NCBI GenBank assembly: GCA_041395565.1 | Contig: JAWLAI010000005.1 | Location: 340,166-404,165 of the forward strand | DNA length: 64,000 bases | Source of the DNA: Pseudomonadota bacterium | Lineage (GTDB): Bacteria > Pseudomonadota > Gammaproteobacteria > UBA9214 | Direction of reading: 5' to 3' | In this document: positions 26,269 through 35,667 of the stretch, piece by piece | How the letters are laid out: every line of letters starts with the position of its first letter | Position numbering within the stretch: the stretch's first letter is position 1 | Translations under genes and position numbers: made by a program | The notes under the pieces: model-generated | The model's database searches: none | Seen by the model: only the letters and a program-made list of their open reading frames with translations | Told to the model about the DNA's origin: nothing

Positions 26269-27348
26269 ATGCAAACACTCACTGTCGAGCTCGGAACACG
26301 CAGTTATCCCATCCATATCGGCCAGGGACTGCTGGCTGACCCGTCACTGCTGGCGCCGCACATCCCCGGTCGCCAGGTGATGGTAGTCAGCAACGAAACC
26401 GTCGCACCCCTGTATCTGGACGCGGTGCGCACACTGCTCGCCGGACATGACACGGCAACCGTCATTCTGCCGGACGGCGAACAGTACAAAACCCTGGACA
26501 CGCTCAATATCATCTTTACCGGCCTGCTCCAGCATCGATTCAACCGCGGCTGCACCCTGATCGCGCTCGGTGGCGGCGTGGTAGGCGACATCACCGGCTT
26601 CGCTGCCGCCAGTTACCAGCGTGGCGTGTCCTTCATCCAGATACCGACCACGCTGCTCGCACAGGTGGATTCGTCGGTCGGTGGCAAGACCGGCGTGAAT
26701 CACCCGCTGGGCAAGAACATGATCGGCGCGTTTCACCAGCCGCGCTGCGTCCTGATCGACACCAACACGCTGGACACGCTCGATGACCGCCAGTTGAGCG
26801 CCGGGCTTGCGGAAGTGATCAAGTACGGATTGATTCACGATGCCGGGTTCTTCAGCTGGCTGGAGCAGAATATCGACCTGCTCCGGTCGCGCGACAAGCA
26901 GGCGCTGGCGCATGCCATCCAGCGCTCCTGTGCGATCAAGGCGGAGATCGTCGCCGCCGACGAACGCGAGCGCGGAAACCGGGCCCTGCTGAACCTGGGT
27001 CACACCTTCGGCCATGCGATCGAAACCGGCACGGGTTATGGAACATGGCTGCATGGCGAAGCGGTTGCCACGGGCATGCTGATGGCCGCCGATCTCTCGG
27101 CGCGCCACGGCTGGCTGGCGCAGTCCGACGTCGAACGTACTGCCATGCTTCTGCGCAGGGCCGGACTGCCGATCGCGCCGCCCGCGGAGATGACCGTACG
27201 GCAGTTCCTGGACCTCATGGCCGTCGACAAGAAGGCGGTCGACAGCGGCCTGCGCCTGATCCTGCTCAAGGCCATCGGCAGCGCGGTGGTCAGCGCCGAC
27301 TACCGACCCGAGCTGCTGAGCGCGACGCTCGGCAGCGCCGCCGCCTGA
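26269..27348 (+). CDS. aroB: 3-dehydroquinate synthase
   Basis: This 359-residue NAD- and metal-dependent enzyme makes 3-dehydroquinate from DAHP, the second step of the shikimate pathway. Marks are LPDGEQYKTLDT (about residue 67), the NAD-binding GGGVVGDITGFAAASYQRG (about 102-120), the active-site segment DSSVGGKTGVNHPLGKNMIG (about 140), and metal ligands in NLGHTFGHAIET and HGEAVATGM. It lies 69 bases after aroK and just ahead of dgt. Confidence 0.97.
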   Translation: MQTLTVELGTRSYPIHIGQGLLADPSLLAPHIPGRQVMVVSNETVAPLYLDAVRTLLAGHDTATVILPDGEQYKTLDTLNIIFTGLLQHRFNRGCTLIALGGGVVGDITGFAAASYQRGVSFIQIPTTLLAQVDSSVGGKTGVNHPLGKNMIGAFHQPRCVLIDTNTLDTLDDRQLSAGLAEVIKYGLIHDAGFFSWLEQNIDLLRSRDKQALAHAIQRSCAIKAEIVAADERERGNRALLNLGHTFGHAIETGTGYGTWLHGEAVATGMLMAADLSARHGWLAQSDVERTAMLLRRAGLPIAPPAEMTVRQFLDLMAVDKKAVDSGLRLILLKAIGSAVVSADYRPELLSATLGSAAA

Positions 27349-27354
27349 TTCCCG

Positions 27355-28521
27355 ATGAACGCGGCCACCGGCAGGGACCTGCACCTGGCACGCTACGCGG
27401 CCACGTCGGAGACCTCCCGCGGACGCCGCTACCAGGAACCCTCCCCGGCCTACCGTAGCGAATACCAGCGCGACCGCGACCGCATCATTCACTCGGCCGC
27501 CTTCCGACGCCTCGAATACAAGACCCAGGTATTCGTCAACCATGAGGGCGACCTGTTCCGCACCCGCCTGACCCATTCCATCGAGGTCGCCCAGGTCGCC
27601 CGATCCATCGCCCGCGCCCTGCGCCTGAACGAGGACCTCACTGAAGGCATCGCACTGGCCCACGACCTGGGTCATACCCCGTTCGGACATGCTGGACAGG
27701 ATGCTCTCAACGCCTGCATGCAGGCCTATGGCGGTTTCGAGCATAACCTGCAGTCGCTGCGCGTGGTCGATGAACTCGAGGAGCGCTATGCCGAATTTCC
27801 CGGCCTCAATCTGACCTTCGAAACCCGCGAGGGCATACTCAAGCACTGTTCGCGCAAGAATGCGGAGGCACTGGGCGATCTGGGGCAGCGTTTCCTCCAG
27901 CGCCGGCAGCCGTCGCTCGAGGCGCAACTGACCAATCTGGCCGACGAAATCGCCTACAACAGCCATGACGTGGATGACGGCCTGCGCTCCGGCCTGATCG
28001 ATGTCGGGGCGCTCTCGGAAGTTGCCCTGTTCAGCGAGCAGTACGATACCGTACGCAGCCGCTATCCCCGACTCTCCGCGCGCCGCACCATACATGAAGT
28101 GGTCCGGCGCCTGATCGGATGTCAGGTGATCGACCTGGTCGAAACCAGCACGGCACGGTTGACCGAGGCAGCACCGGAGGATATCGAGGCGGTGCGCGAA
28201 CGTGACGAAGCCCTGATCAGCTTCAGCACCGCGATGCAGGAAAAAAATCTCGAACTCAAGCGCTTCCTGCGCACCCGCCTCTACCGGCACTACCGGGTAC
28301 ACCGCATGACGTCCAAGGCTGCCCGGACGCTCACCGCCTTGTTCGAGGCCTTCCTCGAGGACCCGCGCCTGCTGCCCGACGACGCCTTGCGCCATGCGGA
28401 ATCCCTAGCTGCCGCGAATGGCGAGAACGGGCGGGCCCGCGCGGTGGCGGATTACATCGCCGGCATGACCGATCGCTACGCCATCGCCGAATACGACCGG
28501 GTGTTCAACCCGGCGATATAG
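27355..28521 (+). CDS. dgt: deoxyguanosinetriphosphate triphosphohydrolase-like protein
   Basis: This 388-residue HD-domain protein belongs to the dNTPase family that removes triphosphate from dNTPs. The metal site is visible as RLTHSIEVAQVARS (His), ALAHDLGHTPFGHAG (His-Asp) and DEIAYNSHDVDDGL (Asp). The early FRRLEYKTQVFVN is a family signature. It is the shorter type with no E. coli Dgt insert. It starts six bases after aroB and is likely part of the same transcript. Substrate preference cannot be read from the sequence. Confidence 0.92.
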   Translation: MNAATGRDLHLARYAATSETSRGRRYQEPSPAYRSEYQRDRDRIIHSAAFRRLEYKTQVFVNHEGDLFRTRLTHSIEVAQVARSIARALRLNEDLTEGIALAHDLGHTPFGHAGQDALNACMQAYGGFEHNLQSLRVVDELEERYAEFPGLNLTFETREGILKHCSRKNAEALGDLGQRFLQRRQPSLEAQLTNLADEIAYNSHDVDDGLRSGLIDVGALSEVALFSEQYDTVRSRYPRLSARRTIHEVVRRLIGCQVIDLVETSTARLTEAAPEDIEAVRERDEALISFSTAMQEKNLELKRFLRTRLYRHYRVHRMTSKAARTLTALFEAFLEDPRLLPDDALRHAESLAAANGENGRARAVADYIAGMTDRYAIAEYDRVFNPAI

Positions 28522-28689
28522 CATTTACCATCCGCCACAGCGGGCAGCGCGCACAAGCGAACATCACAGCCAGGACACGGCGCGGACGCCTGCAAACAAT
28601 AATCGCCCTGAGGCCCGAGCAACTACTCAACCATATGAATAGCATAGCTATTTTCTGCATACTCTGTGCCCGCTGCGGCAATTGAGCGA

Positions 28690-28950
28690 ATGCCTAGACA
28701 CATGCGTATCTACATGCAAATCCCGCCGCAGGACGACAAGCCGCCGCGCTTCTATCACCTGCACCTGCAGGAAGACCTGCTGGAGGGCTGGTCGCTGATC
28801 CGGGAATGGGGCTATCAGGGGGCGCGTGGCCGGATGGTGCGGGAGCATTTCCCGGATCGCGCTAGCGCCGAGACCGCACTGCTGCGGGTACGCGATGAGC
28901 AGCTCCGGCGCGGCTATCGCGTGGTCTTCATGCAGACCCAGCCGGAATAG
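28690..28950 (+). CDS. WGR domain protein
   Basis: This small protein of about 86 residues consists almost only of a WGR-like domain: RFYHLHLQEDLLEGWSLIRE, then WGYQGARGRMVREHFPDRAS and a final helix (LLRVRDEQLRRGYRVVFM). WGR domains occur in nucleic-acid-related proteins such as PARPs and MolR regulators; a stand-alone copy is of unknown role. The start may be 28690 or 28702; 28690 gives a short basic lead. The 168 bases before it show no other feature. Confidence 0.75.
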   Translation: MPRHMRIYMQIPPQDDKPPRFYHLHLQEDLLEGWSLIREWGYQGARGRMVREHFPDRASAETALLRVRDEQLRRGYRVVFMQTQPE

Positions 28951-29002
28951 CGCGCAGCCCACCACATACCCCTGTTACACAAGGGGAAAAGCAGCCCCCA
29001 AA

Positions 29003-29031
29003 TTGAACCACCGGCCCTGCGGCGCTATACT
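29003..29031 (+). promoter_or_regulatory. predicted sigma-70 promoter of gltBD
   Basis: TTGAAC (29003-29008) and TATACT (29026-29031) are spaced by 17 bases, with an expected start near 29038 and a leader of about 80 bases before gltB. Confidence 0.65.
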
Positions 29032-29118
29032 GTTCGGCCTTTTGCGCGGGCGCTTGGCAGCCCGGATGACGCAAGCTCGGCCTTGTTATAAGCTGTTGTT
29101 TAAAAAGAAGGTAGATCA

Positions 29119-32100
29119 ATGAAGTACGGCATGCTGCCCCCACGACAAGGACTCTACGACCCGGCCAATGAGCACGACGCCTGTGGCGTCGGATTCGTCG
29201 CCAACGTCAAGGGCCGCAAGAGCCATGAGATCATTCGCCAGGGTCTACGCATCCTCGAGAATCTGACTCACCGCGGTGCAGTCGGCGCAGACCCGCTGGC
29301 TGGCGATGGCGCCGGTATCTTGATGCAGGTCCCGGACGTGTTCCTGCGCGCGGAATGCAACCGGCTCGGCATCGCCCTGCCGGGCGCCGGTGAATACGGT
29401 GTCGGCATGCTGTTCCTGCCACAGCAGGAGGCAACCCGCCGGTACTGCGAAGCGCTGATCGAGCAAACCATCGCCGAAGAAGGCCAGACCCTGCTGGGCT
29501 GGCGCGACGTGCCGGTGCACAGCGAGGGTCTGGGTGCCAGCGTCAGGCGCGTCGAGCCGGTAATCCGCCAGGTGTTCATTGGCAGGGGCGCTGCGTCAGC
29601 CGACGGTGATGCCTTCGAGCGCAAGCTGTTCATCATCCGCAAGCGTGTCGAAAACACCATCCGTGACTCGGGCCGGGATGGATGCGACTGCTTTTATGTG
29701 CCTTCGTTGTCAGCACGCACCCTTTGTTATAAGGGCATGCTGCTAGCCAACCAGGTCGGAACCTATTATGCCGATCTGAACGATGAACGCATGATCTCGG
29801 CGCTGGCCCTGGTGCACCAGCGTTTTTCCACCAATACCTTTCCGTCCTGGGATCTGGCACACCCGTTCCGGATGATCGCCCACAACGGCGAAATCAATAC
29901 CCTGCGCGGGAACATCAACTGGATGAATGCCCGGCGCCACTCCATGGCCTCGGAACTGTTCGGCAATGACCTGCAAAAGCTCTGGCCGTTGATCGCGGAA
30001 GGCCAGTCCGATTCCGCCTGCTTCGACAATGCGCTGGAATTGCTGGTCAACGGCGGCTATTCCCTGGCGCACGCCATGATGCTGCTGATCCCGGAGGCAT
30101 GGGCCGGCAATCCACTGATGGACGAACAACGCCGTGCCTTCTACGAATACCATGCCGCACTGATGGAACCCTGGGACGGACCCGCGGCGGTGGCATTCAC
30201 CGACGGTCGCCAGATCGGTGCCACGCTGGATCGCAACGGTCTGCGCCCGGCGCGTTATCTGATCACCGACGATGACCTGGTGGTGATGGCCTCGGAGATG
30301 GGTGTACTGGACATTCCGCAGGAGCGCATCGTCAAGAAATGGCGCCTGCAACCCGGCAAGATGTTGCTTATCGACCTGGAGCAGGGCCGCATCATAGACG
30401 ACGCGGAACTCAAGCACACCCTCGCCGGCAACCGCCCCTACCAGGACTGGCTGGACAGGACCCAGATCCGTCTCAGGGATCTGCCCGGCCAGGTCAGCCC
30501 CATGACACCCGACCACAGCACCCTGCTCGACCAGCAGCAGGCCTTCGGTTATACCCAGGAAGACGTCAAGTTCCTGATGATGCCGATGGCGGTGACAGGT
30601 CAGGAGGCGGTCGGCTCCATGGGGGCCGACAATCCGATCGCCGTGCTGTCCAGCAAGCCGAAACCCCTGGCGAACTACTTCAAGCAGAACTTCGCCCAGG
30701 TCACCAACCCGCCGATCGACCCGATCCGCGAGGAACTGGTGATGTCGCTGGTCTCGCTGATCGGTCCGCGTCCGAACCTGCTCGACCTGGCGTCGGCCGG
30801 CGAGCACATGCGCCTGGAGGTCAGCCAGCCGATCCTGACAAACACCGACCTGGAACGCATGCGTCACATCGAGGAGCACACGGGTGGGGCCTTCCGCACC
30901 CAAACCCTCGACATCTGCTATCCGGCTAGCGCCGGCGCAGCCGGCATGGAAGGCGCGCTGGCGGCCGTCTGCCAGCAGGCAGAGCAGGCGGTGAAAGACG
31001 GATACAACATCCTGATCCTGTCCGACCGTCACGTCGACAGCGACCATATCGCGATTCCCGCCCTGCTGGCCACGGCGAGTGTCCATCACCACCTGGTGGA
31101 CGCCGGCCTGCGTACCGAGGCCGGTCTGGTCTTGGAGACCGGCGCCGCACGCGAGGTGCACCAGTTCGCCACGCTGGCCGGCTATGGCGCCGAGGCCATC
31201 AACCCGTACCTGGCGTTCGAGACACTCGAGGCGATGCGCACGCAGCTGCCCGGCAGCCTGGATTCCGAAACGGTCAAGAAGCGCTATATCAAGGCCATCG
31301 GCAAGGGCCTGCTCAAGGTCATGTCCAAGATGGGCATATCGACCTACCAGTCCTACTGCGGCGCCCAGATTTTCGATGCGGTGGGACTGAACAGCAGCTT
31401 CGTGGAGAAGTATTTCACCGGCACGGCCACCACCATCGAGGGCATCGGCCTGGACGAGGTGGCCGAGGAAGCCGTGCGCTGGCACCGCGATGCCTACGGC
31501 GACAACCCGATCTATCGCAACAGTCTGGATGTCGGCGGCGACTACGCCTTCCGCGTGCGCGGCGAGGACCACATGTGGACGCCGGACACCATTGCCAAGT
31601 TGCAGCATTCCACGCGCGCCAACGACGCGAAAACCTACCGGGAATTCGCCGACCTGGTCAACGAGCAGAACGAGCGCCTGATGAACCTGCGCGGGCTGTT
31701 CGAGCTGAAGTTCTCCGATAGCCCGGTACCGCTGGAAGAAGTCGAGCCGGCAAAGGAAATCGTCAAGCGCTTCGCGACCGGCGCCATGTCGTTCGGTTCG
31801 ATCTCCTACGAGGCGCACTCGACGCTGGCGATCGCCATGAACCGCATCGGCGGCAAATCCAATACCGGCGAAGGCGGCGAGCTGGCCGAACGCTTCAAAC
31901 CGCTGCCGAACGGCGACTCCGCGCGTTCCGCCATCAAGCAGGTGGCCTCGGGGCGTTTTGGCGTGACCACCGAGTACCTGGTCAATGCCGATGTCATCCA
32001 GATCAAGATGGCGCAGGGCGCGAAGCCCGGCGAGGGCGGGCAGTTGCCCGGCCACAAGGTCGACGCCACCATCGCCAAGGTGCGCCACTCCACCCCGGGC

Positions 32101-33759
32101 GTCGGCCTGATCTCACCGCCGCCGCACCATGACATCTACTCCATCGAGGATCTGGCGCAACTGATCCACGACCTGAAAAACGCCAACCCGCAGGCTGATA
32201 TCAGCGTGAAGCTGGTGGCTGAGGTCGGTGTCGGCACGGTCGCTGCCGGTGTGTCCAAGGCACATGCCGACCACGTAACCATCGCCGGCTACGACGGTGG
32301 CACCGGTGCCAGCCCGCTGACCTCGATCAAGCATGCCGGCTCGCCCTGGGAAATCGGTCTGGCCGAGACCCATCAGACCCTGGTGCTGAACAACCTGCGC
32401 TCGCGCATTGCCGTGCAGGTCGATGGCGGCATGCGCACCGGGCGCGACGTGGTCATCGGCGCGCTGCTCGGTGCCGACGAGTTCGGTTTCGCCACTGCCC
32501 CGCTGATCGTCGAGGGCTGTGTCATGATGCGCAAGTGCCATCTCAACACCTGCCCGGTCGGTGTCGCCACCCAGGATCCCGAGTTGCGCCGGCGCTTCAC
32601 CGGCAAGCCGGAACACGTGGTCAATTACTTCTTCTTCATCGCCGAGGAAATCCGCGGGCTGATGGCAAAACTCGGCTACCGGAAATTCGACGACATGATC
32701 GGCCAGTCGCAGCATATCAACATGCGCCGCGCCATCAATCACTGGAAGGCGCGCGGCCTGGACTACTCCCGCATCCTGCACAAACCGGCGGCTGCGCCGG
32801 GCGTAGCGGTGTATCACTGCGCAACACAGGATCATGGCCTGGACAAGGCGCTCGATAACCGCCTCATCGAACTGGCCCGGCCGGCGCTGGAGCAGCAGCA
32901 ACCGGTGCAGATCGAGCTGCCTGTCAGGAACACCAATCGCACGGTCGGTGCCATGCTCTCCGGGGAGGTGGCGAAGCGCTATGGTCACGCCGGGCTGCCG
33001 GAGGACACCATCAGCATCACGCTGCGGGGGATTGCCGGTCAGAGCTTCGGCGCTTTCGTGGCGCGCGGCGTGAGTATCACGCTGATCGGTGAAGGCAACG
33101 ACTATGTCGGCAAGGGCCTGTCCGGCGGGCGGCTGGTGGTGTATCCACCGGCGGAGGCACCGATCGTCGCCGAGGAGAACATCATCGTCGGCAATACCGT
33201 GCTGTATGGCGCGATCAGTGGCGAGTGCTATCTCCGCGGCGTGGCCGGCGAGCGCTTCGCAGTGCGCAATTCCGGCGCCATTGCCGTAGTGGAAGGTGTC
33301 GGCGATCACGGCTGTGAGTACATGACCGGCGGCATCGTGGTGGTACTGGGTGAATCCGGGCGCAATTTCGCCGCCGGCATGAGCGGCGGCGTCGCCTACG
33401 TGCTCGACGAATCCGGCGATTTCGAGCAGCGCTGCAACCTCGCCATGGTCGAGCTCGAACCGATACCGGCCGAGGACGCGGCCCTGGAGACGATCGATCA
33501 TCAGGGCGGCGACCTCGAGTCGCACGGACTGGTCGAATTCGACCGCGACATGACGCGCTATGACGCGCAGCGCCTGAATCGCCTGATCCAGCGGCACGTG
33601 CACTATACCGACAGTGAGCGTGGCCGGCGGATACTGGAACACTGGAATGATTACCTACCGAAATTCATCAAGGTCATGCCGGTCGACTACCGGCGCGCGC
33701 TGCAGGAAATGCAGGCTACCCAACAAACCGCCGGCCAGGCAGCCGGCAGGGGTCACTGA
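29119..33759 (+). CDS. gltB: glutamate synthase large subunit
   Basis: This 1546-residue protein is the alpha subunit of NADPH-GOGAT, which moves the amide nitrogen of glutamine to 2-oxoglutarate. A short propeptide precedes the catalytic Cys in HDACGVGFVANVKG (about residue 22), the class II amidotransferase nucleophile. Central and FMN domains follow, with KPGEGGQLPGHKV near 975. The 3Fe-4S cysteines are in CVMMRKCHLNTCPVGVAT near 1135. The C-terminal GXGXG beta-helix runs through the last 300 residues. The ribosome site GAAGGT precedes the ATG. It forms an operon with gltD two bases downstream. Confidence 0.97.
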   Translation: MKYGMLPPRQGLYDPANEHDACGVGFVANVKGRKSHEIIRQGLRILENLTHRGAVGADPLAGDGAGILMQVPDVFLRAECNRLGIALPGAGEYGVGMLFLPQQEATRRYCEALIEQTIAEEGQTLLGWRDVPVHSEGLGASVRRVEPVIRQVFIGRGAASADGDAFERKLFIIRKRVENTIRDSGRDGCDCFYVPSLSARTLCYKGMLLANQVGTYYADLNDERMISALALVHQRFSTNTFPSWDLAHPFRMIAHNGEINTLRGNINWMNARRHSMASELFGNDLQKLWPLIAEGQSDSACFDNALELLVNGGYSLAHAMMLLIPEAWAGNPLMDEQRRAFYEYHAALMEPWDGPAAVAFTDGRQIGATLDRNGLRPARYLITDDDLVVMASEMGVLDIPQERIVKKWRLQPGKMLLIDLEQGRIIDDAELKHTLAGNRPYQDWLDRTQIRLRDLPGQVSPMTPDHSTLLDQQQAFGYTQEDVKFLMMPMAVTGQEAVGSMGADNPIAVLSSKPKPLANYFKQNFAQVTNPPIDPIREELVMSLVSLIGPRPNLLDLASAGEHMRLEVSQPILTNTDLERMRHIEEHTGGAFRTQTLDICYPASAGAAGMEGALAAVCQQAEQAVKDGYNILILSDRHVDSDHIAIPALLATASVHHHLVDAGLRTEAGLVLETGAAREVHQFATLAGYGAEAINPYLAFETLEAMRTQLPGSLDSETVKKRYIKAIGKGLLKVMSKMGISTYQSYCGAQIFDAVGLNSSFVEKYFTGTATTIEGIGLDEVAEEAVRWHRDAYGDNPIYRNSLDVGGDYAFRVRGEDHMWTPDTIAKLQHSTRANDAKTYREFADLVNEQNERLMNLRGLFELKFSDSPVPLEEVEPAKEIVKRFATGAMSFGSISYEAHSTLAIAMNRIGGKSNTGEGGELAERFKPLPNGDSARSAIKQVASGRFGVTTEYLVNADVIQIKMAQGAKPGEGGQLPGHKVDATIAKVRHSTPGVGLISPPPHHDIYSIEDLAQLIHDLKNANPQADISVKLVAEVGVGTVAAGVSKAHADHVTIAGYDGGTGASPLTSIKHAGSPWEIGLAETHQTLVLNNLRSRIAVQVDGGMRTGRDVVIGALLGADEFGFATAPLIVEGCVMMRKCHLNTCPVGVATQDPELRRRFTGKPEHVVNYFFFIAEEIRGLMAKLGYRKFDDMIGQSQHINMRRAINHWKARGLDYSRILHKPAAAPGVAVYHCATQDHGLDKALDNRLIELARPALEQQQPVQIELPVRNTNRTVGAMLSGEVAKRYGHAGLPEDTISITLRGIAGQSFGAFVARGVSITLIGEGNDYVGKGLSGGRLVVYPPAEAPIVAEENIIVGNTVLYGAISGECYLRGVAGERFAVRNSGAIAVVEGVGDHGCEYMTGGIVVVLGESGRNFAAGMSGGVAYVLDESGDFEQRCNLAMVELEPIPAEDAALETIDHQGGDLESHGLVEFDRDMTRYDAQRLNRLIQRHVHYTDSERGRRILEHWNDYLPKFIKVMPVDYRRALQEMQATQQTAGQAAGRGH

Positions 33760-33761
33760 AC

Positions 33762-35213
33762 ATGGGTAAGCCCACCGGTTTCCTGGAGTACCAGCGCCAT
33801 GACCGCAGTTACGCACCGGCCGCCGATCGCGTGCAGCATTACCGCGAGTTCGTCATTCCGCTGGCCGACGAGGAACTCAAGGTGCAGGGGGCACGCTGCA
33901 TGGACTGCGGCATACCGTTCTGCCACCAGGGCTGCCCGGTCAACAACATCATCCCGGACTGGAATGACCTGGTCTACCGCGGCCAGTGGCAGGAAGCGCT
34001 CGCCGTCCTGCAGTCGACCAACAACTTTCCCGAATTCACCGGTCGTATCTGTCCGGCACCGTGCGAGGAGGCCTGCACCCTCAACATCGAGGATATCCCG
34101 GTCACCATCAAGACCATCGAGTGCGCCATCGTCGACAAGGGCTGGGAGCAGAACTGGATCCAGCCACAGCCGGCCGCGCACCGTACCGGAAAAAAGGTTG
34201 CCGTCGTCGGCTCCGGGCCCGCAGGAATGGCCTGCGCCCAGCAGCTGGCACGCGCCGGCCACGGCGTCGAGGTGTTCGAAAAACATGACCGTATCGGCGG
34301 CCTGCTGCGATACGGTATCCCGGATTTCAAGCTGGAGAAGCACATCATCGACCGCCGCCTCGCGCAGATGGAGGCGGAAGGCGTCACCTTCCACGTCAAC
34401 ACGCACATCGGCGTAACCACACCGGCCAGCGAACTGCTCGAGCGCTTCGATGCCGTCGCGCTGACCGGCGGTTCGGAGCAACCGCGCGATCTCGAGGTCC
34501 CGGGACGCGAACTGGACGGCGTACACTTCGCGATGACCTTCCTGCCCCAGCAGAACAGGCGCAATGCCGGCGATGCCATCGAGCCGGCCGTGGCGCTGAG
34601 CGCCAAGGACAAGCATGTCATCGTCATCGGCGGCGGCGATACCGGATCGGACTGCATCGGCACCTCGTTTCGCCAGGGCGCACTGTCCGTGACCCAGCTG
34701 GAGATCCTGCCCAGGCCCCCGGAAAGACCCGACAAGGGCCTGACCTGGCCGGAATGGCCCAACAAGCTGCGCACCTCGAGTTCACAAAACGAGGGCGCCG
34801 TGCGCGACTGGTCGGTCGCGACCAAGTCCATCGATGGACAGGACGGCAAGGTCAGCGCCATCAACTGTGTCCGCGTGGACTGGACCAAGGACGCTGCCGG
34901 ACGCTGGCAGATGCAGGAGATCTCCGGCAGCGAATTCCAGCTCAAGGCCGATATGGTCCTGCTGGCCATGGGTTTCGTGCACCCGGTGCACGACGGCATG
35001 CTCAAGGAGCTGGGCGTCGAACTTGACCCGCGTGGCAACGTTCAGGGCGGCACCGAAGGCGAGCACGCCTACCGCACCTCAATTGACAAGGTATTCGCCG
35101 CCGGCGACATGCGCCGCGGCCAGTCGCTCGTGGTCTGGGCAATCCGCGAGGGACGCCAGTGCGCGCGCGCCATCGATGAATATTTGATGGGCAGTTCGGA
35201 GTTACCACGCTAA
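33762..35213 (+). CDS. gltD: glutamate synthase small subunit
   Basis: This 483-residue beta subunit brings electrons from NADPH through FAD and 4Fe-4S clusters to GltB. The N-terminal cysteines are in CMDCGIPFCHQGCPVNN (about residue 47) and RICPAPCEEACTLN (about 95). The FAD fold starts at VAVVGSGPAGMACAQ (about 147), with the NADPH fold at VIVIGGGDTGSDCIG (about 289). It starts two bases after gltB. A dispersed repeat element begins directly after its stop. Confidence 0.97.
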   Translation: MGKPTGFLEYQRHDRSYAPAADRVQHYREFVIPLADEELKVQGARCMDCGIPFCHQGCPVNNIIPDWNDLVYRGQWQEALAVLQSTNNFPEFTGRICPAPCEEACTLNIEDIPVTIKTIECAIVDKGWEQNWIQPQPAAHRTGKKVAVVGSGPAGMACAQQLARAGHGVEVFEKHDRIGGLLRYGIPDFKLEKHIIDRRLAQMEAEGVTFHVNTHIGVTTPASELLERFDAVALTGGSEQPRDLEVPGRELDGVHFAMTFLPQQNRRNAGDAIEPAVALSAKDKHVIVIGGGDTGSDCIGTSFRQGALSVTQLEILPRPPERPDKGLTWPEWPNKLRTSSSQNEGAVRDWSVATKSIDGQDGKVSAINCVRVDWTKDAAGRWQMQEISGSEFQLKADMVLLAMGFVHPVHDGMLKELGVELDPRGNVQGGTEGEHAYRTSIDKVFAAGDMRRGQSLVVWAIREGRQCARAIDEYLMGSSELPR

Positions 35214-35220
35214 GCAGCTG

Positions 35221-35640
35221 CTTCGCCCCTGCCGGGGCGAGGTACTTTCTCTTGCGTGCCCAAGAGAAAGTACCCAAAGAGAAGGGCACCCGCTGCCAGT
35301 GCCGGGTTGTACTACAAGGCCGCTACGCTGCCTTGCCCTGCGTTCCTCGCCCGACCGGGGGCGCGCGCAACTCGGAGCCGGGGCGGAATAGCCATCCCGC
35401 CCTGGCTTGCCTCGGACAGGGCGCGCGCCTTATACCCGGTCTGGCTGCGGTACTCGGCACGGCCGACGGGGCCCGGGGTTGCCGCAGCAAACCCCGTTAG
35501 GCGCCGGCGAGCAGCGCAGGGCACCCGGTATGTCAGCGCAGATGACCTACCGGGCAAGCCTGCGGGGCCGCCTTTCTTTTCGGTACCTTTCTTTGGTGGC
35601 GCAAAGAAAAGTACCTTGCCCCGGCAGGGGCGAAAAAACG
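35221..35640. repeat. MITE-like dispersed element, long copy
   Basis: This element of about 420 bases fills the 454-base gap between gltD and hemE and holds no credible gene. Its two ends are inverted copies of about 70 bases: left CGCCCCTGCCGGGGCGAGG then TACTTT, right (other strand) CGCCCCTGCCGGGGCAAGG then TACTTT. Each end folds on itself; GGTACTTTCTCTTG at 35241-35254 pairs perfectly with CAAGAGAAAGTACC at 35261-35274. The block CAGCGCAGATGAC plus TACCGG also occurs in the copy at 10331-10585. No transposase is inside, as expected of a non-autonomous element. Confidence 0.8.
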
Positions 35641-35667
35641 ATCAATGCCATGGGCGAATGAAACAGA

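Noticed and set aside
26344..28395. A 683-codon frame opposite aroB and dgt
   Set aside because: It is antisense to two well-supported genes, has no family motif and reflects the GC-rich codon pattern. The same applies to the 781- and 509-codon frames opposite gltB.
35250..35660. Short open frames inside the repeat element, as small genes or a transposase
   Set aside because: They are Arg/Pro-rich frames without motifs, overlap in several phases and lie within inverted repeats.
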